Assembly (NCBI GenBank): GCA_003567055.1
Contig: PXAW01000522.1
Span: 1-11,862, forward strand
Source of the DNA: Hyphomicrobiales bacterium
GTDB lineage: Bacteria; Pseudomonadota; Alphaproteobacteria; Rhizobiales; Beijerinckiaceae
Direction of reading: 5' to 3'
Length of the DNA stretch: 11,862 nt
The notes beneath the pieces are model-generated. The model was not told where the DNA came from and did not search any database. It worked only from the letters and a program-made list of their open reading frames with translations. Numbering within the stretch: the stretch's first letter is position 1; every line of letters begins with the position of its first letter. Shown here one piece after another: positions 7,541 through 11,862 of the stretch. The position numbers and the translations under genes are program-made.

Positions 7541-8238
7541 GAGCTGCGCTCCCGCAGGGCCTCGAAGGCGGCGGTGAAGCCGATCAGGGAGATATCGAGA
7601 TCGACGGGCTCGTCGCGCGCGGTCCAGACCCGGAACCGCGCTCTCAACCCGGCGCGAAACGCCTGGAGAATCTCTCCTTCGAGCGGAAAGCCGGCATGGC
7701 ACCCGGATGGATCGCAGGTCTCGTAGAGGATGCCGACCGGCGCGCGCTCATCAACGCGCAGCTCGATCCCCGGTGCGAGATAGCCGCGCAACGGTACCGA
7801 GACGATCGCCACGTAGCTGCCCGGCGCATCGCCCGGCAATCCGGTCAGCAGAAACACTGTCTGGCCGCTCTCGGCGACGGCGAGGCGCTGGCTGATGCGG
7901 CAATCCTGAGAGGCTCCTTGCGCCTGCGAGGCTTCGTCGGCATCAGCGCCGGAATCCTGCGCATCAGCCGCCCGGCACACCAGTTCCCAATCATCGAAGC
8001 GTCGGGTCTCGACCGAAGCCTGTGCCATGTCGGGCGCGACGGCGACAGCGACGGCAAGGCACAATAGCGGCGCCGCCAATGCGACGCGGATCGCCGCGCA
8101 TCGTGCGATCACGCGCATTGCGACGTGATCAGCCGGAGCGCGCCCGATGCGGGGCACATGTCCGCTCATGCGGAGAAAAAGCGCATATGCCTTCATCTGG
8201 AAACCGACCCACTGAAACAGCACAATCAAAGCTGGCAT
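7537..8238 (-). CDS. Invasion-associated locus B (IalB) family periplasmic protein, first gene of the operon
   Basis: The product resembles the IalB family, named after a Bartonella protein linked to erythrocyte invasion and widespread as a periplasmic or outer-membrane protein in Hyphomicrobiales. The matching elements, numbered from ATG 8238, are FDDWELVC (81-88), DCRISQRL (112-119), a central block IVSVPLRGYLAPGIELRVD (145-163), YETCDPSGCHAGFPL (172-186) and the closing SLIGFTAAFEAL (217-228). Cys88/113 and Cys175/180 are the usual family cysteines and probably form disulfides. An acidic, Ala/Gln-rich insert at about 91-110 splits the first cysteine segment. The signal peptide appears to begin only at Met41 (ATG 8118), after 40 upstream residues; Met15 (8196) and Met24 (8169) are other options, and none has a clear ribosome site. 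The stop overlaps the tpsA1 start as ATGA, which ties it to the secretion genes. Biochemical function is unknown. Confidence 0.88.
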   Translation of the reverse strand: MPALIVLFQWVGFQMKAYALFLRMSGHVPRIGRAPADHVAMRVIARCAAIRVALAAPLLCLAVAVAVAPDMAQASVETRRFDDWELVCRAADAQDSGADADEASQAQGASQDCRISQRLAVAESGQTVFLLTGLPGDAPGSYVAIVSVPLRGYLAPGIELRVDERAPVGILYETCDPSGCHAGFPLEGEILQAFRAGLRARFRVWTARDEPVDLDISLIGFTAAFEALRERSS

Positions 8239-8280
8239 TCTCGGGGTCGGATAGACGACGGAGGCAGATTCCTCAACCCC

Positions 8281-8320
8281 CTATCAATTAAAATTAAATA
8301 AATATGATTTATAGTTGCAT
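8281..8320 (-). promoter_or_regulatory. AT-rich putative promoter region of the two-partner secretion operon
   Basis: This stretch has only 6 G/C bases out of 40 and lies about 40-80 bases upstream of the outermost IalB start, in an otherwise GC-rich region. It contains many T-A steps and several possible -10 sequences (TATAAA, TATTTA, TTTAAT on the minus strand), but I cannot fix a -35/-10 pair. In Hyphomicrobiales such tracts are typical targets of MucR/Ros-type zinc-finger silencers; that regulator is inference. Confidence 0.4.
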
Positions 8321-8380
8321 GAGAATTCCGCGTTCTTTTGCATTGCGAGACCCTGCCGCCCTGTCGGGTCGTGTCCGGGG

Positions 8381-8452
8381 GCCTTCAACGCTTGAGAGGC
8401 CGGGCGCGGGCACGGGCACGATGCAGGGCCGGAGCGCTCGCCTCCCCGGCCC
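8381..8452 (-). terminator. Two hairpins downstream of the glutathione transferase gene
   Basis: Downstream of the transferase stop are two inverted repeats. GGGCCGG (8426-8432) pairs with CCGGCCC (8446-8452). GGCCT-TCAA (8381-8389) pairs with TTGA-AGGCC (8393-8402, one bulged G). Neither is followed by a clear U tract in the minus-strand RNA, so this is only a candidate transcription end separating the transferase from the secretion operon. Confidence 0.35.
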
Positions 8453-8463
8453 CGCCTTTGCGT

Positions 8464-9093
8464 TTACGGCATGGGGATTTCGCCGACCACCTTCGGGACG
8501 TGATAGCCCTTCTGCACCGCCGGGCGGTTCGCGATCTCGGTGTACCAGCGCTTCACGTTCGGGAATTGCGAAAGGTCGATCTGCTGCCATTCGTAGCGCG
8601 AGATCCACGGCCATGTGGCCATATCCGCAATCGAGTAATCGCCGGCGAGATAGGCGTTGTCGGCAAGGCGCTTGTCGAGCACGCTGTAGAGCCGCGCGGC
8701 TTCCTTGGCATAGCGCTCCTCGGCATAGGGAGCCTTGCCGGGGTTGAATTTCAGAAAATGGTGAGCCTGGCCGAGCATCGGGCCGGCTCCGCCCATCTGC
8801 CACATCAGCCATTCGATCACGCGATAGCGCGCCTTACCCTCGCACGGCAGGAATTTGCCGGCCTTGTCCGCGAGATAGATCATGATGGCCCCTGATTCCA
8901 TCAAGGACATGCCGTTGTCTTGATCGACGATGGCGGGGATCTTGTTGTTGGGGCTGATCTTCAAAAATTCCGGCGCGAACTGGTCGTCATTGCCGATATT
9001 GATGGCGTGTGCCGTGTAGGGCATGCCCAGCTCTTCGAGCAGGATCGAGACTTTACGCCCGTTCGGCGTCGTCCACGTGTAGAGGTCGATCAT
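8464..9093 (-). CDS. Glutathione transferase, YfcG-like (Nu class)
   Basis: The 209-residue product is a cytosolic glutathione transferase close to Escherichia coli YfcG, which has glutathione-dependent disulfide-bond reductase activity. The N-terminal thioredoxin-like domain holds Thr9 and Asn11 in TPNGRK (9-14), the residues that contact glutathione in YfcG. It also has SPNNKIPAIVD (47-57) with the cis-proline at 53 and the glutathione-binding ESGAI (66-70). The all-alpha C-terminal domain has the family-typical WQMGGAGPMLGQAHHF and YSIADMATWPW. Length is normal and complete. I chose ATG 9093 because GGAAGGAAG lies 6-14 bases upstream and the protein aligns from its first residue; an in-frame ATG at 9216 would add an unrelated basic leader. 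It stands alone between hairpins. Substrate is unknown. Confidence 0.95.
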   Translation of the reverse strand: MIDLYTWTTPNGRKVSILLEELGMPYTAHAINIGNDDQFAPEFLKISPNNKIPAIVDQDNGMSLMESGAIMIYLADKAGKFLPCEGKARYRVIEWLMWQMGGAGPMLGQAHHFLKFNPGKAPYAEERYAKEAARLYSVLDKRLADNAYLAGDYSIADMATWPWISRYEWQQIDLSQFPNVKRWYTEIANRPAVQKGYHVPKVVGEIPMP

Positions 9094-9171
9094 GCGTGGC
9101 TTCCTTCCCTGATCTGATTGTCGCGAGCACGATAACACGATGCGCGCGACGACAGAGGCAGGCCGGCGCAA

Positions 9172-9210
9172 GATCCGGTTTGCCGGAATGCCGATGCGGC
9201 AATCCGGATC
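9172..9210 (-). terminator. Strong hairpin after the ribbon-helix-helix gene
   Basis: GATCCGG-T-TTGCCG (9172-9185) pairs with CGGCAA-T-CCGGATC (9197-9210), giving 13 base pairs with a single internal mismatch and an 11-base loop. It sits between the ribbon-helix-helix stop (9223) and the transferase start (9093). Only a short TTG follows the stem in the minus-strand RNA, so it is an imperfect intrinsic terminator or an RNA-processing or attenuation element. Confidence 0.5.
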
Positions 9211-9222
9211 AGGCAAGCCCGA

Positions 9223-9549
9223 TCAGGCGATCCGGCTCAAGCCGCGCTTCTCGAAGACGGCGTTGATGCCCTCGACCAGCAATTCCTGCACGGTCGTCTC
9301 CTCATCGAAGCCGATCCGCTTGAGCTGCCTGAGCGCCTCCGGCTCGAGATAGACGGTCGCGACGCGCTTGCCCTCCCGGGTCTTCGCCACGGGATATTTG
9401 CGCTTCGGTTCCGGCTCTGCCGCGGGAACCGGGGCCGCAGACGGCGCGGTAGCCGACGGTACAGAAGCCTCGGCGGTCGCGGCAGCAGTATCGTCGTCCT
9501 CGACCAGTTTTGGCCCGCGGGCCCCGAACAGACTGGCGCGCTTGCTCAT
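9223..9549 (-). CDS. Ribbon-helix-helix protein, likely ParG-like partner of the adjacent ParA
   Basis: The product has 108 residues. The first 50 are low in complexity: a basic start (MSKRASLFGARGPK), an acidic patch (EDDD), then a stretch rich in Ala, Pro, Ser and Glu that is probably disordered. The C-terminal 45 residues look like a ribbon-helix-helix DNA-binding fold: beta strand KRVATVYLE (61-69), helix PEALRQLKRIG (70-80), turn FDEE and helix TTVQELLVEGINAVFEKRG (85-103). RHH centromere-binding proteins of type Ib partition systems (ParG, omega) have the same layout, with a flexible N-terminus that stimulates the ParA/ParF ATPase. It lies 36 bases after the parA stop with its own AGGGAG ribosome site, so the two are probably cotranscribed. 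An antitoxin-type repressor is possible, but no toxin gene is visible. Confidence 0.85.
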   Translation of the reverse strand: MSKRASLFGARGPKLVEDDDTAAATAEASVPSATAPSAAPVPAAEPEPKRKYPVAKTREGKRVATVYLEPEALRQLKRIGFDEETTVQELLVEGINAVFEKRGLSRIA

Positions 9550-9585
9550 GGTTCAAACTCCCTCTTCACCCGGCTGAGACGCGCG

Positions 9586-10242
9586 TTACGCGCTTTTGCG
9601 CATCTTCGAGCCGGGCAGCCGCGAATCCAGATCGATCTCGTTGCAGGCCCAGGCATAGATGTCGCGCAGCTCGCCCGCCGCCTTGCCGAACGGCTCGAAC
9701 TCCATCGCGGTACGTCCGTCGATCACGCTGTGCGAAAAAGCGACCCGCTGGTGCAGCACGAAGGGCGCGACCTGGCGGCCATCGGCCTCGAGCCCCAGCC
9801 GCGATTCCTCGACCAGCGGCGAGCGCACCGGTGCGGAGGAGAGCAGCACCCAGGCCGGACGTCGCGCGAGATCCGCGAGATCGCAGGTCGCGGCGATCGC
9901 ATCGAGATCGAAGGCGGGGGGCCGGCACGGGATCAGGATCAGATCCGCCGCCCGCGCCGCTATCAGCGATGCCCTGTCGGCATTCGGGGCAGTGTCGATG
10001 ACGAGAAGATCGGCGCCGTTATTCTTCGCCGCCTCCGTGAGAAACGGCAGCCGCTCGGCATGATCGCCGACGACTTCCGGCTCGTCCCGACGCTTGTCCG
10101 CCCATTTGCGGGCGGTGGCCTGCGGGTCGAGATCGATCACGGCTGAGCGATGGCCGGCGAGATGCGCACAGACCGCGAGATGGACCGCGAGGGTCGTCTT
10201 GCCGGCGCCCCCCTTCTGGGAAATGATCGCTATTGTCTTCAT
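9586..10242 (-). CDS. Small ParA/ParF-type P-loop partition ATPase
   Basis: The 218-residue product is a deviant-Walker ATPase of the ParA/MinD superfamily. It has the Walker A motif KGGAGKTT (10-17) with the signature lysine at 10, the A' motif VIDLDPQ (35-41) and the Walker B-like segment LLVIDTAP (79-86). There is no N-terminal helix-turn-helix domain, so it is the short ParF/type Ib form and not a plasmid SopA/P1 ParA. Such ATPases use nonspecific DNA to position plasmids, chromosomal loci or protein clusters such as chemoreceptor arrays. I chose ATG 10242 because it puts the P-loop at its usual place; an in-frame ATG at 10533 would add 97 residues without family character. The ribosome site is weak (GAAG). 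No replication gene is in the window, so a chromosomal orphan system is as likely as a plasmid one. Confidence 0.93.
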   Translation of the reverse strand: MKTIAIISQKGGAGKTTLAVHLAVCAHLAGHRSAVIDLDPQATARKWADKRRDEPEVVGDHAERLPFLTEAAKNNGADLLVIDTAPNADRASLIAARAADLILIPCRPPAFDLDAIAATCDLADLARRPAWVLLSSAPVRSPLVEESRLGLEADGRQVAPFVLHQRVAFSHSVIDGRTAMEFEPFGKAAGELRDIYAWACNEIDLDSRLPGSKMRKSA

Positions 10243-10521
10243 GTCTTCACGCTGGCTGGAGGACCTGCCCACATGCCCCCGTGCAGACAGCTTTGCGAAT
10301 CGCATCGCCGGAATGCGCGGCAGCCGTGGGATACGCACAGTGTTTCCGGTTCGTTGATTCGGAGCAAGAGCGTTCGCGACGTGAATGTTTCCCGGACGTG
10401 ATTCCATGTGGATGAGGGCGGCGCCCGTCGGCAACGAGGCGTATGAAACAAAATGCGAACATGCTGCTGAAGTGATGTCGTCGAAGCCACATTCGAGGCA
10501 CTGTTCAAGTGTAGTGAAGAA

Positions 10522-10630
10522 AAATTGTTTCAAATTGTACGCATAAAGCAGGGCAATTAAATAAAACTTTATCCACTCACAGATTCAATCGTGAATTAAA
10601 CCGTTTAAAAAAATGATAGAAATTGTTTCA
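10522..10630 (+). repeat. Two copies of AAATTGTTTCA in the AT-rich region
   Basis: AAATTGTTTCA occurs exactly at 10522-10532 and 10620-10630, 98 bases apart. The first copy is followed by a second AAATTGT (10532-10538 region). The heptamer TGTTTCA also appears inverted (TGAAACA) at 10444-10450; it equals one arm of the classical chromosomal parS palindrome, but no complete parS is present. These may be binding sites of the adjacent ribbon-helix-helix protein. Confidence 0.4.
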
Positions 10631-10712
10631 TTTCATTCACTTCCACCCAAGATTGAATTCGCTCAATCCGCAATTTAAGATTTTGTGAACAAATATCAAA
10701 CTCAACAGATCC

Positions 10713-10736
10713 GATTCGTCGATTTTCGACGGAATC
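10713..10736 (-). terminator. Hairpin downstream of the RarD-like gene
   Basis: CGTCGA (10717-10722) and TCGACG (10726-10731) pair around a TTT loop. The stem extends outward by GATT/AATC with one bulged G at 10732. It lies about 50 bases after the transporter stop. No U tract follows in the minus-strand RNA, so it is a candidate terminator only. Confidence 0.4.
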
Positions 10737-10787
10737 CGCGCGCATCGCCGTTCATCCAACGTAACGAATCGAACCTGGCAGCACGGC

Positions 10788-11681
10788 TCAGCCGAGGGCG
10801 CGCCTTTGCGCGAAGACCCCGCCTTCCCGGAGCGTGAGTGTCACGAGCGCCAGCCAGATCACCCCGAAGCAGAGATACGTCATCGGCGTCGCGATCTGGC
10901 CGTAATAGGCATACGATACAACCAGCTGCGTCGTCGGGAGGACGAACTGCAATGCGCCCATATTGAAGGCGCCGAGCCTGCGCGCAGCGAATGCAAACAT
11001 GACGAGCGGCGCGAGCGAGACGATTCCGGCCGTCACCAGCCATGGATAGGCGAGCAGCTGCGAGGCGGCCGGGGCGTGCGCGCCGAAATCGATCCAGATC
11101 GAGGCCAGAACCAGCAGGATCGCGAGAACGGCGGTCTCGACGAAGAGACCTTCGATCGGCGACAGGGGCGTGCGCTTCTTCAGGATCGTATATCCGCCCC
11201 AGGTGGCCCCGATGGTCCAGTAGACCCAGTGCTCAAGCCTGCCCGCCGTCATCACCAGGGTGACGAGAGCGAGCAGGATGATCGCGATGCAGGCGATCCG
11301 CGGCCCGGTTCGCGGCTCGGCGAGAAAGAACAGCCCCGTCAGCATCACGAAGACCGGTGCGAGAAGATAGCCGAGGCCGCTCTCGATCACCGCACCCTGC
11401 AGCGATGCCTGGATGAAGGCACCCCAGTTGATCGCCACGAGGATGGCCGCCGCTACGTGGAGCCCCACGACGCGCCCCGACAGCCGCCGCAGCGAATCGT
11501 TCCCGCGCATGACGAACCAGCCGACGAGCAGACCGAGCAGGATCAGCGAGAACGCGATCCGGTAGATCACCAGAACGACGGGCGAAAGCCCGACGAACAG
11601 ATGCCAGTAGATCGACGAGGCGCCGAGGATGAAATTGGCCAGAAAGGCCATCGCAAACGGGAGAAAGATACGCGCGCTCAT
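10788..11681 (-). CDS. rarD: RarD-like DMT-superfamily (EamA) transporter
   Basis: The 297-residue product is an inner-membrane protein with about ten hydrophobic segments, arranged as two EamA repeats (roughly 8-140 and 150-285). Several stretches fit the RarD subfamily of the drug/metabolite transporter superfamily: the N-terminal HLFVGLSPVVLVIYRIAFS, the segment NWGAFIQASLQGAVIESGLGY, LAPVFVMLTGLFFLAEP and, at the start of the second repeat, YTILKKRTPLSPIEGLFVET. RarD was named from a chloramphenicol-sensitivity phenotype, but its transported substrate is not settled, so the name does not define a substrate here. Length and both ends are normal. The start ATG 11681 has only a weak ribosome site (GCGGA). 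It follows tRNA-Asn on the same strand and is probably transcribed separately. Confidence 0.9.
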   Translation of the reverse strand: MSARIFLPFAMAFLANFILGASSIYWHLFVGLSPVVLVIYRIAFSLILLGLLVGWFVMRGNDSLRRLSGRVVGLHVAAAILVAINWGAFIQASLQGAVIESGLGYLLAPVFVMLTGLFFLAEPRTGPRIACIAIILLALVTLVMTAGRLEHWVYWTIGATWGGYTILKKRTPLSPIEGLFVETAVLAILLVLASIWIDFGAHAPAASQLLAYPWLVTAGIVSLAPLVMFAFAARRLGAFNMGALQFVLPTTQLVVSYAYYGQIATPMTYLCFGVIWLALVTLTLREGGVFAQRRALG

Positions 11682-11724
11682 GTCAGATCCGCCAGTTCGG
11701 AGCGCAGGACGCGCGAATGTCGGC

Positions 11725-11739
11725 TGTCACGCTGTGACA
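11725..11739. promoter_or_regulatory. Palindrome TGTCAC-GCT-GTGACA upstream of the RarD-like gene
   Basis: A perfect 6-bp inverted repeat with a 3-base spacer lies 44 bases upstream of the transporter start codon and about 80 bases past the end of the tRNA. Spacing and size suit a dimeric repressor or activator site; it could also act as a short hairpin after the tRNA, but no U tract follows. Confidence 0.35.
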
Positions 11740-11817
11740 TCGCGCCAGTATCGCTGCGCAACGAGGATACGGCGCTGAAAAGTCACCAATGTCGCGGGCA
11801 AATGATGATGAGAAGAG

Positions 11818-11862
11818 TGGCTCCCCGAGCAGGACTCGAACCTGCGACCGAGCGGTTAACAG
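11818..11862 (-). tRNA. tRNA-Asn (GTT), 3' half only
   Basis: Read on the minus strand, the window edge gives the anticodon loop CTGTTAA with anticodon GTT, followed by the 3' anticodon stem CCGCT and a 5-base variable loop. Then come the T arm GCAGG-TTCGAGT-CCTGC, acceptor strand TCGGGGA, discriminator G and an encoded CCA at 11820-11818. The short variable loop rules out leucine or serine tRNA. The 5' half lies beyond the window, so the acceptor and D stems cannot be checked. Confidence 0.88.

Larger units (their letters stand above)
10243..10787. other. 545-bp intergenic region with AT-rich, palindrome-dense core
   Basis: I see no coding region here. The part next to parA (10243-10500) is of ordinary composition. 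The core 10501-10680 has only 57 G/C bases of 180 (32%). The core holds ATTCAATCGTGAAT (10583-10596), TTAAACCGTTTAA (10596-10608) and GATTGA-6-TCAATC (10651-10668), plus a direct repeat listed separately. TTATCCACT (10569-10577) and TTGTTCACA on the minus strand (10692-10684) each differ from the DnaA-box consensus TTATNCACA at one position. It is upstream of the ParA-like operon and must carry its promoter; type Ib systems often keep their centromere at this place. The centromere reading is inference. Confidence 0.5.

Noticed and set aside
5570..7702. A longer TpsA1 starting at 7702
   Set aside because: The extra 54 residues are Arg-rich shadow of the IalB-like gene, while ATG 7540 directly precedes a clean signal peptide and overlaps the upstream stop.
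2900..7726. Several plus-strand open frames of 250-380 codons (2900-3658, 3921-4664, 5085-6209, 6065-6886, 6429-7577, 6917-7726)
   Set aside because: All lie opposite well-supported minus-strand genes and reflect the high-GC codon bias; their products have no recognisable features.
8464..9216. A 250-residue glutathione transferase starting at 9216
   Set aside because: The extension covers the terminator hairpin region and has no family similarity; ATG 9093 has a good ribosome site.
10239..10508. An 89-codon minus-strand open frame upstream of parA
   Set aside because: No family resemblance, no ribosome site that I can see, and it overlaps the parA start out of frame.
9586..10533. A 315-residue ParA starting at 10533
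   Set aside because: The P-loop of this family lies at about residue 10, and the 97 extra residues look non-coding.
11818..11862. The tRNA-Asn 3' end as an integration site for a genomic island covering this window
   Set aside because: tRNA 3' ends are common attachment sites, but I find no second copy of the tRNA end in the window and no integrase gene.
1..11862. CRISPR arrays, insertion sequences or rRNA genes
   Set aside because: No regularly spaced repeats, transposase-like frames, terminal inverted repeats or rRNA sequence were seen.

Overview
The window is GC-rich DNA (visibly high GC in third codon positions) from what is most likely an alphaproteobacterium of the order Hyphomicrobiales (Rhizobiales). 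The clues are an IalB-family periplasmic protein, a Sel1-repeat protein with the C-terminal signature common in that group, and a tRNA-Asn gene with an encoded CCA. This taxonomic reading is inference. Every gene I can support is on the minus strand, so transcription runs from high to low coordinates.

Right part (11862 to about 10700): the 3' half of a tRNA-Asn gene enters from the window edge. It is followed by a RarD/EamA-type inner-membrane transporter. A palindrome lies between them and a hairpin lies after the transporter.

Middle (about 10700 to 8460): a 545-bp intergenic stretch with an AT-rich core (32% GC over 10501-10680) carries short palindromes and an 11-bp direct repeat. Below it are a small ParA/ParF-like ATPase and a ribbon-helix-helix protein with a disordered N-terminus, which together look like a type Ib (ParF/ParG-like) partition or positioning pair. 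A strong hairpin separates this pair from a glutathione transferase of the YfcG (Nu) type.

Left part (about 8320 to 1): a two-partner secretion (type Vb) locus. A nearly pure A/T stretch precedes an IalB-family gene. That gene overlaps a short hemagglutinin-domain exoprotein (TpsA1) by ATGA, and TpsA1 in turn overlaps the outer-membrane TpsB transporter by ATGA. Ten bases after tpsB comes a secreted Sel1-repeat protein, and after a 169-bp gap comes a second, much larger hemagglutinin-domain exoprotein (TpsA2), whose 3' end runs off the window. The simplest reading is one TpsB serving two exoproteins, with two predicted periplasmic proteins (IalB-like and Sel1-repeat) built into the same translationally coupled unit. 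That arrangement is the most interesting feature here. The long open frames on the plus strand, including one of 730 codons, are antisense shadows of these genes.
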